From: Linnemannia elongata
Lineage: Eukaryota; Mortierellomycota; Mortierellomycetes; Mortierellales; Mortierellaceae
Length of the DNA stretch: 64,000 nucleotides
Assembly (NCBI GenBank): GCA_036320915.1
Contig: JAXBDG010000002.1
Span: forward strand, 4,214,485 to 4,278,484
Direction: 5' to 3'
The notes beneath the pieces were generated by a model, which was given only the letters and a program-made list of their open reading frames with translations, was not told the DNA's origin and made no database searches. The position numbers and the translations under genes are program-made. Each line of letters begins with the position of its first letter. Positions within the stretch are counted from its first letter, which is position 1. Positions 21,378 through 33,216 of the stretch are shown one piece after another.

Positions 21378-24328
21378 TTATGTTTTGGGTGCACGCTTGC
21401 GAATGTTCTCAGCGCCGACCTGTTTCTTGGCAACGGTCTTGTGGAGGCCCTTATGTTTCCTTGGATCCTTATGACTCATCCGAATACGGTCTCGCATTCC
21501 CTCTCCACCCTCCCAGAAGGCGCCCGAGCCACCGGCAGTGCGAACGGGGCTCTTGCCACAGACACAGGGTTTATCGCTGACAGTCTGCTCGCGCGAGCAA
21601 TAGCCACAGATCATCCTCTTGGCATACTCGCTTTCATGGGACTCGGACTCTTTCTCGTCATGGCACAGATGACAGGGGTAGATCTTGGAGCAGCAGGGGA
21701 ACCGGAACCAACGGCGGGATTTCTTGTAATGGTCACACGCGCCCTTTCTGGGGAGAGGTTCACCGACCTTGAGTTCGAACTCGAGACCGTTCTTATTCTT
21801 GGCGACGTTCTTTTTCTTTTTGAGAGGGAGGAGGTCAAGGTCGGACGAGGAGGCTTTCATGAGATCGCCTGGGCTCAGTTTGACAAACTTGATTTCGCCG
21901 TCGAGGGTGAGGGTGAGGCGGACGTGACATTTCCGGCAGTTGGCGGTGGCTGACATGCCGCGGCCGACCTTTTGGCGGAATCCTGTCGGCGATGACCTTT
22001 GAGGCACTGAGGTGGACTTTGAAGTTGCTGTTGATGTAGAGTCACCTTTTGTTTCTGAGGTATCGGTGGTGGTGGCAGCGGTCGTATTGTGGTAATCGAC
22101 TGCTCCTTGAAGCTGCTCGTCAGGTCCAGATCCGTGGACATGGTCGCATTCGCCACAAGTGGGGACAAACGAACTCGGCAAGATATCATAAGCAGTACAG
22201 CCCGCCAAATCCAAATATCCGATCGTCCTCGACTGCATGTGGATGTACTCTGTCCGAAAATGGGCCCCCAACAACGACTGACAGTTCTCACATGTTCTCC
22301 ACTTGCGCTTGTCTCCTGATCCTGATCCCGTTGTTGTTGTAGACGGCGAGGAGGAAGAAGAAGTGGACTCGTCGGGGACGAGTTCGGGCATGTCGATGAG
22401 GGCTTTGCAGCGGTTGCAGCGGACGAGGAGGGAGAGGGAGCGGCAGTAGAGGAGGGAGATGTGGTCGAGTTTTAGGTCTGGCATCCGGATTTCGATTCCG
22501 CGTTTGGGAGCCGATTCGATGACAGGCCCTCCTGCCTTTGATGCGGACTCTTCTTCTTCTTCCTCGTCCTGCCCACTCTCATACTCATCGTCTTCGCCAT
22601 TGTCGTTGTTGGTAGTGTCGGGTCCAGCATGATTCTCCTCTGACGAATCCTCCTCAGTCTCGGAACTGTCATCGTCTTCTTCGTCGTCACTCGTGATGGC
22701 ACCGTGGTCCTGGATGGTATCAAAGTTTCCTTTCCTAGGCTCCTGAGGCGCATCGACATAGATCACTTTCCCTTTGTGTTCGTTCCTGTCGGTTTCAGAA
22801 ATGTTAACAGCTGCTGCTCTTGGGCGCGACGATCCCTGTCCAGGATGTGGTGTATCCTTCAAAGCCGATGATTGAGTGGTGGCGGCAGATGAATGTTGTT
22901 GAGGAGTAGGCGAGGGAGTAGTTGAAGGTGGTGGGAGGCTCATGAGATCCTTGAGGTCACGATTTAGTTGGTTCAAGAGTTGAAAGAGGGATAGCTGTGG
23001 CATTGTTGCCGCAATCTTGCGGAACCCTTGCTCCACATTCCTATTTGTCAAATTATTCAACATCATACAAATGTCATGATATGCATGTTAGCTGTTGCAC
23101 AAGAAAAAAAACGACTTAAATAATTCAAACAACACAACGACAAATATGCAAAAAAAAGGAGAGGGACATCATACCTTGCGCGCCAAATCTCGATCTCGGG
23201 ATTGTTGCCATTCTCCCTTAACCGGATATCACAAGGCTCAAGCGGGTATAGAACAGGGACCATGAGAACAATCCAGAGAGGGCCGTCCCATTTGACAGGC
23301 ATCTTATCCTTGTCGGTTGATTCGAGTGAGATGTTGACTGACGTTGGGGAGAGGGATTCGAAGGAGGATCGGAAACGGGCTTGGATTTGGTTCATTTGTT
23401 TTTGACGTTGGAGCTTGGCTTGGTCGCGTTCCGCTGGGGTGTAAGTCTTTTGAACTGGTGGGGGTGGTTGTTGTTGGCGAGGTGGTTGCGGTTGTTGTTG
23501 GCGAGGTGGTTGCGGTTGTTGTTGAGGTGACGGTGCTGCTGGTGCTGGTTCTTGTGTTGGTTTTGAAGGGGAACTGTTCTTTTTCGTAGACAGTGTTGAG
23601 GAAATTGGAAGAGGGGGTGGCAGAACAGGTGGTGACGACGTGTCGTTCGAAGGAGAGCTTTTTCCTGAAGAAGGGTTGTTGTTATTGTTGGCGTGTCCGA
23701 TAAAGCGGATAGTGGGCGCGGGAGGCTTCTGAAGGAGCTGCTCCATGTTGACGTCCAGCCAATTCAGATGAGCAAGCAGCGATTTCTGTTGTTGAGCCGC
23801 AGCCTGATCGAAACCACGCTCGAGATTGGTGGCAAATCCCTTAGGGATATCTCTATTCAAGACCTGGACAGAGCATGACTTTGTCGGGTAGGATTTGGGG
23901 ACTGCCAGGAGGACGTGGAGGGCGCTGATCTCGTATGGAAAGTCGGGGTCGCTGGGAACGATCTTGAGTTCAAAGTTGTCGGTTTCGTCGTCGGTGACAG
24001 AAGAAGAAGAATAGGACGACCGAGGAGTGAAAGACGAGGCAAAGCGGGAGGCGACTTGGGTGATTTCGAAGGATCGGAGGGATGCAGCGGCGGTGTCCTT
24101 GTCGAGGTTTTGTAGGGATGCAGGGACGGGTTTCCGGACTGGTTGGCGTGTTGCTGCGGGGACTACTCTCCTGCGAGGCGCCTGTGGTGTTGCCTGTGTA
24201 GTTGAAGACGAGTCTGTGGTTGCTGATGTTGGAGTGGCAGCGGGAGTATTGTTGTGAGAGAAGCGACAGGAGTCACCGTTACGACAACCTTTCTTTGTGA
24301 GGAAGAACTGGCACTGTTGGGTCGACAT
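21378..24328 (-). CDS. CCCH + RWD-like + CHY zinc-finger protein
   Basis: Two exons, 23175-24328 and 21378-23040, give 938 residues; the 134-base intron has a GTATGA donor and a TAG acceptor. A CCCH finger sits at the very start (C6, C15, C21, H25). Two RWD-like segments follow, about residues 105-190 and 340-420; each has the YP-x(2-4)-P or YPLEPC type turn of RWD folds, and the second spans the intron. Between them is a Pro/Gln-rich linker with a PPRQQQPQ repeat. After an acidic Asp/Glu region, Cys pairs and a CHY-type zinc finger follow (C820-D-H822-Y823, then PCC, CHLCH, CGYC, CVCG). CHY fingers bind several zinc ions and occur in ubiquitin-related and redox-linked proteins. The function is unknown; RNA binding plus protein interaction is the inference. 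The start at 24328 is chosen because the CCCH finger begins immediately after it. Confidence 0.85.
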
Positions 24329-25622
24329 TTTTGTCCGTTTGTTGTGGTCTTGAGAGTTGCTTGCTGTGTGTGTGTATATATGTGTAAGGGTTAAAGGGAG
24401 GAGGAGGGGAACGGTGTTCGAGTGAAGAAGGTAAAGTAGAAGAAGAAGAAGAAGAAGAAGAAGAAGAAGAAGAAGAAGAGAAAGAATGGAGTTTTTTTTG
24501 AACCTTTTAATAAAAAAATAAAAAAATATGACCACAGATAATGGATCCAGCGGAGATTTCTCAAAATTGCGGATTTTGTGGTGACCGATGGGAACGATGG
24601 GAAATGTAGAATTGCGGATGTTCAATTAGAGAAACTGTTTTCTCTTATTGACAAAGTCGACTAGGACTTGCTTTGCTTGGTCGCCTACCCCCCATGGTGT
24701 CAATTTAAGAAGAAGGCGTACAACCCATGTCACACTTTTTTTTTTTCTTTTTCTGTTGAACGCCCTCCTCAGCCCCACTGTCTCTGCACACAAGGACAGC
24801 GAACAACAGCAACCACCAACAACAGAACAACCACAACAACAACAAAAGAGGTGTCCAATTGGACATATCATACATTGCTGGCTATCGTCTGTTCTTTGCT
24901 CCTTTGCTCCCTGCAGTGCCATGCTCTCCCGTTCCAAACCATAGCTTAACACACTTTCATACCATACATGTATCGATGCACATAGCACAAAATACACACC
25001 CTCAAAAATAACAACACCCTTCCCCTCCCTCCCCTCCCTCCCCCTCCCCTCCCCTCGTTTTTTTTCTTTGCTGTTGATCCTGGCTGACTGGATAGATGGG
25101 TTGGTTTTGGTTGTTTGTCTCTTGACTCGTCTTGACATTTGTTTCCTATTCGTCGCTTTTTTTCCCTTTTATTCTTCTTCTTCTTCTTCTTCTTCTTCTT
25201 AGTCTTCTCCCCTCTTCTCTTTTCTTTTCTTTTCCTTTCCTTTGTTCCTTCCTCCTTCTCTCACCCACCCACCTTTTTTCTTGTTTTCCCAATACTTGCC
25301 CTTCCTTTCTTTTTTCTTTTTTTTTCTTTTCTTTTTCTCTCCGTCCCCCGTCTCCCTTCCCTTTTCCCCTCTCCACCCTCTCCTCCTCCTCCTCCTTTCC
25401 CCTTCCTTCCTCCCTCCCTCACAATCTTAACACCTTTTTCCTCCTGTCCCTTTTTTCCCTTCCTTGTGCTCTCATTTCCAACCCTTTCGCTCATCCTCAC
25501 ACCTTTTCTATCCGTGTCGTGATCTCTCTCTCGAGTAACACATCCTTCACATACACGATCATAACCCCCCATCTCCCACACTGTTCCCACAGCCCATAAT
25601 ATATATATATAACTGAAAAAAA
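24329..25622. promoter_or_regulatory. Divergent promoter region with long C/T-rich leader before SSD1
   Basis: It separates two divergent genes. A GAA-type trinucleotide run lies at about 24437-24479, and a TTC-type run at about 25165-25200. From about 25140 to 25600 the plus strand is almost entirely C and T, ending in a TATATATA stretch (25600-25611) just before the SSD1 start. Such leaders are common in front of well-expressed fungal genes. A (CCCCT)-type run at 25020-25055 is also present. No coding sequence is convincing. Confidence 0.5.
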
Positions 25623-28600
25623 ATGTCTCGAGACTCGGCGTCCACTACTAGCTCAACCTTTGCCTTTGGCCCTGGCACTGGTGCCTTCTCTTCCTCCTCC
25701 AACAATTCCACTTCCAGCCCGTCCAGCCGTCGTTCTTCCGCCAACCTCGCCGCAGGAACCGAAAAGTTCAGTCGACTAGGCCAGGGTCTCCCCACCGTCG
25801 CTGAAATCGAACAGCACCACGCGCCGCCCGAGCGTCCTACCCTTCGACACAACTCCTCGTCCAACTCTTCCAATGCCTCATCGGCAACCTCTATCAGCAC
25901 TGCTGCCTCCAGCACCAGATTGTCGGTTGTGAGTGGAGGAAATGGTCCTGTCTCAGCCTCAGGTGGCAACAACCTTGTCTCTGGAACTTCGTCCATTGGT
26001 TCTAGCGGTGGCCCTCCTCCTGCCTCAGGAAACAACTCCCAACGTGGCCACGTTCGCTCGAAATCCATGAAGGAGCAACTCGCTCACTTTGGCCAGGAAA
26101 ACAACAAGGACAGCGCCCCCAAGACACTCCAGTCCCTCCAGGATATGATTAGTTCCCTCAAGACTCTCCCCGCCGTCAACAACCATAGCAACAACAACAG
26201 TTCGTCCGACCAGCAGGGACAGCAGCAGCAAGGACAACAGCAAGGACAACAGCAACAGCCTCTCTCGCGCCATGAGAAACGGCAATCAATGTCATCGTTG
26301 CCCTCTCGCACCTCCATGAGTCACTTGAATGCTGCCAGCGGACTAAGTACCATCCCCTCTACCAAAGATTCTCCAGGCATGAACAGCACCTCAACTACCC
26401 TCCATATCTCCCAGCCTCCCCGAGGCACTACCATCGAAAATGCACTCCAGTCCACCGTTGCCACACTCCGCCGACTCTCCGTCTCGGACTCCAAGCGTCC
26501 CGTTATCCCAGGGGTCACTACCAACAAGACGGATGATACTACCGTAAGTTTTTCTAAATTGTATTCAGCCCTAGCCGTCTTGTTCTTTTCGCCTTCTTGC
26601 CTTCTGTCTTTTTTGCCCGACTTCTAAAAGATTATCAAACGTCAAAAAGTGTTTAAACAGAAAACACTGGCGATGGAGGAACGACTTAGGGGACCATATT
26701 TGTTTATGTATCTGGCCCAATGCTTCATATGTGTTTGTTAATGCTTTATATGTATTAGCTTGAATGCCTCCAATATGTTAGTATGAATGCTCACAAGCCC
26801 AAAAAATAACAACTTTTTTATCCGCATTGTTTTCCCAGGCATTGGACCCTGCTCGAAAGGCCAACAACCGACGCTCTGTTGTCTTGCCTCAGGAGATGGG
26901 TTCCTTCGGTGCCGGCTCAACCGACTACAACGATCCCTCTAAACAGCGAAGCCGCCGATCTATCCTCCTCAATTCCACCGAGAGTCCCTTCTACACGCCC
27001 CCAGCCTCAGAGACGACTGCCCCTGCCTCCACTGGATATCAGCCCAATCGCCGTTCGGTCATCATCCGTCCCGAAGAGGTCGCCGCCCTTCAGGAGGGAC
27101 GCTCTTACGCCCCTCGTACCACCTTTGACTCTGACGACGAAGAAGCAGACGCTGTTGCTGATGCCCTATCAGCCCTCGAGGGCAAGGGTAGTCTAGGACA
27201 CCGTTCCAGTCTCTCTGCCAACAAGGCCCCCCACCGTCGCTCTGTCTCCAATGTCGACCTTGGCTCGTTGGCTGAATTCGCGTCAAAGTTGCCCAGCCAC
27301 ATGCAGCCTGGCGCTGGTTCGGCGGCCTTTCAAAACTTTGGACAAAGTCAGGTCAACAACGATGACATTGACCGTCGTCGTTACACCACTGCCTTCAACT
27401 CTTTGACTCCCTCCCGCACCTCGGTTCTCGCTTCAGGATTGACTTCCACTACCACCGCTAACCGACGACTTTCATCCATGGCACCCTCCAAGGATCTGGA
27501 CCGTAAGGACTGGCGCATGTGTAAGTTAACCTTTGATGATTTGATTCACAATGCGGCAAAGAATAGCATCCCGTTTGCCTTTTTATTGGTCCCTTCCCGT
27601 TTATATATATGTATATTTATTTTTTTTTCTTACCAGCAACCTTCAATCTCTTTCTTTTCTAATCGGCGCTCTTTCTTCTTACCTTGCTATCAAACTATAA
27701 ACAGCTACTCCCGTGGCTTCTAACATCGGGTCAAACAGAGACAGTATCCTTCTCAAAGACAATGCTAACGGCCGTCGTCCCCTCTTCATGGCACACCTGA
27801 CCTATTCCGACTTTCATTCGTTGTTGACCAAGCAAAAGCACAAGTACGTTCAAGGAGTCCTCAGGATCAACAAGAGGAACCGCTCTGATGCCTATGTGAC
27901 CGTCGACTCTCTTCCCGAAGGCGATGTCTACATCTGCGGAAGCAAGGATCGCAACCGTGCACTGGAGGGTGATGTAGTTGGCATTGAGTTGATTGACTTT
28001 GAGGACATGCCCCAACAAAAACTCGAAGGCGGCAAGGAGAAGAAAAAGTACAAGCGCTCAGAGGATGTCGAGGAGGCAGGCGAGGCCGACGTCGAGGACA
28101 TTAAGCCAAAGTACTGCGGCCGCGTCGTCTCTATTGTCGAGCGTTCTCTTGTCCAGATGTTTTCAGGAACGTTGACCCTCCAGCGTCCCAGCGGATCGAC
28201 CAAGAAGAATGAGCGTCGCCGACAGGATGATGACGACCACAAGGGTCAGCCTCGGATTGTTTGGTTCAAACCCGTAAGTTGTCCGTCTGTTTTGTTTGTT
28301 TGTTTATTTGTTTGTATGTTTGTTTGTTTTAAAAAACGACAGTTATTGAGGAAAGGACGTCGTATTGACGCGACAATCTTAAATTCTTTATAGACGGATA
28401 AACGCGTACCCTTGATCGCGATCCCTATTGATCAAGCGCCTGCAGACTTTGTCGACAATCACGCCTCATACGCCCACAAACTGTTCATTGCAACCATCAA
28501 GCGCTGGCCTTTGAGCTCTCTTCATCCTTTCGGTCACTTGGAACGTGAACTTGGCGACATTGGCAACATTGAGATTGAGACAGAGGCGCTTTTAGCCGAC

Positions 28601-31183
28601 AACAACATCACAACCTCTGCCTTTGGTGAAAAGGTTGAAAAGTGCTTGCCAGAGCTCCCCTGGAGCATCCCTGACAAGGAGCAGGGTGCCCGCCGTGATT
28701 TACGACAAAGCTGTACCTTCACCATCGACCCTGCAACTGCCAAGGATCTGGATGATGCTGTGTCGTGTGTCCGTTTGGAAGACGGAACCTTCGAGGTCGG
28801 AGTTCACATTGCCGACGTATCGCACTTTATCAAAGTCGGATCGGCACTCGACAGAGAAGCAAAGTCAAGAGCCACTACTGTCTATCTTGTCCAAAAGGCT
28901 ATCCCTATGCTTCCCAACGTTCTCAGTGAGGATCTCTGCAGTTTGATCGCCAACGTTGACCGCTTGACCTTTTCCGTCTTTTGGAAGATGTCCGAGGCTG
29001 GAGATATCTTGGAGACCACCTTTGCCAAGACCATCATCCGCTCATGCGCTCAGCTTTCTTATGATGATGCCCAGAGAGTTATCACCACTGGCTCCTTGGA
29101 TCCCAAGGTCCAGGTCTTTGACCACCCTCGCGCCACCGTTGAAGACAACATCAAGACTTTCTTTGTAAGTATTCGTGGAGAGCACTTGGTCGAACAATTG
29201 GCACATGGGTATGCCATGACTTACTAACTTTTTTTTTTTACCGGTTCTCTGAATTAGAAATTGTCGCAAATTCTCCGCCAAAGACGTTTTGACAATGGCG
29301 CGCTCTCAGTCAACTCGATCAAGTTGGCTTTTGAGACCGACAGCATGCAGAACCCTCTGGATGCGGCTGTGTTTGAGCTCAAGGAGAGCAACCGTTTGAT
29401 TGAAGAGTTCATGTTGCTTGCCAATATGAGTGTCGCTAAGCAGATCTTTGACTTTTTCCCCGAGCAAGCCCTCCTCCGTCGTCACGAAGAGCCCCTCGAG
29501 AAGCGCATGGCCGATTTTATTCAACACATGAAAAAGATTGGAATCGAGCTCGATGCTTCGAGCGCCGGCGCTCTCCAGACGTCGATGGACGCCATTCAGG
29601 ACCCGGATGTCCGCAAGGTCGTCCGCCTCTTGGTTGTCAAGCCCATGCACCGCGCCAAGTACATCTGCAGCGGTGTTCTCCCTCCGACAAGATACCATCA
29701 CTACGCCCTCAATACCCCGCTCTACACACATTTCACATCGCCCATCCGTCGCTACGCCGATATCATTGTCCATCGTCTTCTGGAGGCATCCTTGACTGGA
29801 GGTGAGTTGCTGGCCAACGTCTCGGTCAGTCATGGAAGCTATGTTGAGCCATAGAACGAATTCAGGACAAAAACACCACCCCACCACCCTTTCTGCGAAG
29901 GGGCTTGTTGACCATTTGGACGTGCCCTGGCGGCTCAGGTCCACTTGGTCATTGTTTTTTGATTTCCTTTATTCCGCGTTCCCATCCCTTTTTTTCTCGT
30001 TTGTCGTGTCATGGTTCTCCCGGATCCTCAAGGAGTGTTGATCACTCAAGAGTTGCGTGGCAAGTGGGAAGTCCTTCCTGGAGGGAGATGGATGTATCGA
30101 TGTGTCGTCGGATGTATGCTCAGTCCGAAAGAGGTTGGATGGGGATAGATAGCGTGACAAAAAAAGAAGGAAGGGCGAGTCGAGAGGGATCGGAGGATCT
30201 GAGAGCGACCGGGGGGTCATTGCGAGTCCTTTTTCCATTGTTGGCGGTGGGAAGATGTTCAGGCAAGATGGTTTTTATTTATCAAGATGGCAAGGATGAC
30301 ACGGCGCACCTGTTCCCGATAGCGACTTTCCCCTCCCCCTTCAGAGCTACAACGCTCGGACAACCACAAAATCAACGCGTATAAAGAACGACGAGATCAA
30401 AACAAATAACGACACTGACGTGTTTTATTCCATTTCTTTTGCTGTTTTTTCCCTTCTTTGTTGTGAATAGACCAAAAGTTTTACCTGAACAAGGAGTCGT
30501 GCCAAAAAAGCGCCAACCAATGTAACCTCCGAAAGGATGCCGCCAAGTTGGCCGAAGAGCAGAGCAACCACCTTTACCTGAGTGCTCTCCTGAAGCACTT
30601 GACCCAGTCCAAGGGAGAGGTGATTCGGGATGCGATTGTCGTTCAAGTCATGGATACTGCGTTCGATGTGCTCGTGCCCGAGTTTGCACTTGAGAAGCGT
30701 ATCCACCTCGACCAATTGCCGCTTGAGCGCTTCTACTGGAACGAGGAGACGGACGTGTTGAAGCTCTACTGGGGTACTCAGGCCTTCAAGACCGCGGACG
30801 ATGATCAAGCGGATGACCAGGCCAGCAGGAGACAGTCGCTGTCCCCCAACCAGCCCTTATCCCATCAAAATACTGCCGAGCCTGACTTTAAGCCACGCGC
30901 AGGAGGATTTCACGCCATGGATCATCCCGACGATGCCACCAACGCTTACGATGACGAGCGCGGATTGTTTGACGACGACAGCGACTATGACGACGACGAT
31001 GGCCGTTCGACTCCTCACTCCTCGGATGCCAAGGGTGCGGACGACGCGAGCGATGAACTGGCTCCTAACCTGAGCAAGGTCAAGACGTTTGGCCATGTCC
31101 AGGTCCTCATCTCGGCAGAGATGAACGTGTCGCCTCCCGTTATCAAGGTTGTTCCTTTGAACCCCTTTGCCAAGTCGACCTAG
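25623..31183 (+). CDS. SSD1: Ssd1 / Dis3L2-type RNase II family RNA-binding protein
   Basis: Six exons: 25623-26543, 26839-27520, 27705-28273, 28394-29164, 29258-29801 and 30471-31183, giving 1,399 residues (yeast Ssd1 has 1,250). About the first 540 residues are Ser/Asn/Gln-rich and disordered. Cold-shock-like domains follow (exon 3), then the RNB domain with FTIDPATAKDLDDAV and TSPIRRYADIIVHR, and a C-terminal S1-like part. Fungal Ssd1 binds mRNAs of cell-wall and polarity genes and represses or localises them under control of the NDR kinase Cbk1/Orb6. Yeast Ssd1 is catalytically dead, but here the four metal-binding Asp (836, 842, 844, 845) are all present. Candidate Cbk1-type sites (H-x-[RK]-[RK]-x-[ST] or close): residues 143-148, 217-222, 428-433 and 439-444. 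The last intron is unusually long, 669 bases. The C-terminal tail is Asp-rich. Confidence 0.93.
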
Positions 31184-31726
31184 ACACCAGGCGCCTTTTT
31201 TTTGAATAGAGATGTTTCATGTGTCGGTTGAGGTCACTTTGGCAAAGGTTACCTACAAAAAAAAATACGAGATACAGAAAAAGAGAAGAGGAGGAATCTA
31301 TGGGCGTAGTTTTGAACATGGCACAGTAGAAAGAGCCATTGTACATATCAGCTTGCGGAAAATAAAGCGCACTCTTAAAAAACAAGTTCTGCTGGTGATC
31401 TTTATAGTTAGTTGAATCAGAAAGTAACAAATAGATGCCAAAAATAATTTCATCCGCATTCCAGGTACTCGAACCATGCGTGAAATGAAGGAAGATCGGT
31501 TGACATCTTTTCGAGAGTGTGAACATAGGTGGAAGTGATACACAAGTGTATCCAAGTGTATCCACAGTTCAAGCCCTCGCTATCATGATACGCTGTGTAT
31601 TTGACCCTGTTGTTTTTTGATATTTGTTATTGTTATTATTATTATCATCTTATCTTATCTCTAAGAGTATTGAATAGATTGTTGTGGGTGCCAGTCGAGA
31701 AAAGTAAATATTCTAAATGGGATGTC
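31184..31726. other. Convergent 3' intergenic region
   Basis: It lies between the SSD1 stop and the end of the minus-strand DUF3605 gene. It is A/T-rich and should hold both terminator regions. Duplicated CAAGTGTATC words lie near 31542-31562. No gene was recognised. Confidence 0.4.
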
Positions 31727-32558
31727 TTATGGACGCTCAAAGAAGACCTCATTGGGTTCAGAGAAATCGACATCGCGGACAAAGACATGGATATGATGAA
31801 CAGTGGCAACACTGCGGAGCTCGATCGGGTTGACAAACCACATCCACTGCTTCTTCTTCCCCTCCCCTGGTGGATAGAGTTCTGGCGACAGAGCCTTCTC
31901 TACTATAGGTCCGACCAAGGGATCTTGATTTCCGATGAATTGGAGTTGGAGGTAGGTGTTGAGACGAGTCCGTTCTGAGAGGAGGGACATGTCCCGAGTA
32001 GACCAGAGGACGAAATATTGGATGGATTGTTGGACAGGGAAGGGGTAATGGTTCAGACGCAAGGTCAGGCGTGGTTCGATCATCTTGTATCTCTCCTCCT
32101 TGAACGTTGACAGACTTATTTCAGTGCTAGTGGTGTTGTTATTGACATGTTCAAGGGTGTCGGCGGGGTCGTGGAGGCTGGGCCATTGGAGGATGACAAA
32201 GGCAATGTATTCACCGATGTTCCTGTAGGTGTTGCGGTCGATCTTGTCCTGCCATTGTTCGTATTCGTATTGACCCTTATCCGTGCGTCTCAGGGCATGT
32301 AATGAGTTTGATTCTATTCGATATTTCATTTGAGAGGGTTAGGCGTTTTTAAATAACATATTCTACCCCAAAAGAAATCGAGAAGAGACCTTAAGGAGGG
32401 TGCGAGCGGTGCGAAGGAGCAAACGTACTGATAGCGTCTTTGATCTGGTTCCAGCAGTAGCCGTCGGCGGGTGGGGGGTCACGGCCGGTAAAGTCGGTGT
32501 GGTGGGGGTACAGGGCTGTTGCTGCTGTTGTGGTGGCGGAGTCGTTTGCAGAGGGCAT
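31727..32558 (-). CDS. DUF3605 family protein
   Basis: Two exons, 32429-32558 and 31727-32313, give 238 residues with a 115-base intron (GTACGT donor, TAG acceptor, phase 1). The text pattern YCWNQIKDAI at the exon 1 end, then LHALRRT, YRNIGEYIAFVILQWP, YFVLWS and WMWFVNP, matches the small fungal family DUF3605. It is of unknown function and has no signal peptide or membrane segment that I can see. An upstream in-frame ATG at 32636 would add 26 residues; I prefer 32558 because the extension is low-complexity Ser/Leu/His. Family recall is moderate; the gene itself is well supported by frame continuity across the intron. Confidence 0.75.
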
Positions 32559-33216
32559 CTCGACGGAGGTTGGTTGGGTGATGTATGAATGGGATGAAAG
32601 GAAAGAGTGGAGTGAAAGAAAAGAATAAGTGATCACGAAGAAGTGGAAGGACCTGATTGAAAAGTATCAAAGGTCACGGGTTTCAGTCGATCTTTTTCCG
32701 TTCTAAAAACGTGTGTGCCTGAGAGTGTGAAATGAACCATAGGTCAAGATGAATGACAATGATATCTACAAGGCATAGCACCAGAATCGCTGGCAATATA
32801 TTCACTTTGACCTTCAAGATAGAATTGCCTCTCTCCGTCTTCATGGTCACTCAGGTACGTTGCTTCTTTGTTGCGGCTTCAAGGACGCCACTGGCGCCTC
32901 TCGTCTGGAAAGCGCCACTAAAAATCGAAAGAAAAAAAGGATGGCTTCAGTCGTCACAAAATCGACACTCGATGCGAGAGAAATAGCGCCAAGGCAAAGG
33001 TACAATTATCGGAGTACATACTGTACATGGCACTCCACTTCTCTCCCCTCAACTTACTCTTACATCTCACCTGTCACCTGCAATTCACTTCACTCCCTCA
33101 CTTGCGGCGCTATTTCTTGAGTCCACTTACAGCTTATAGAAAACACTCGTCCCTGTGTGTGCCAGGAGCGACATCCATTCACCCATCTAGTCATATAAAC
33201 TGGTCGACATCAGCAC
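32559..33216. promoter_or_regulatory. Divergent promoter region of the DUF3605 and VPS3 genes
   Basis: The gap is 658 bases long. A partly palindromic GTACATACTGTAC lies near 33014-33026. The stretch 33030-33120 is C/T-rich on the plus strand, as in other leaders of this window. Short open frames here do not extend into the VPS3 frame and show no motif. Confidence 0.35.

Noticed and set aside
25132..25599. Plus-strand frames in the C/T-rich block before SSD1.
   Set aside because: Ser/Phe/Leu/Pro low complexity, open in several frames, and located where a leader is expected.
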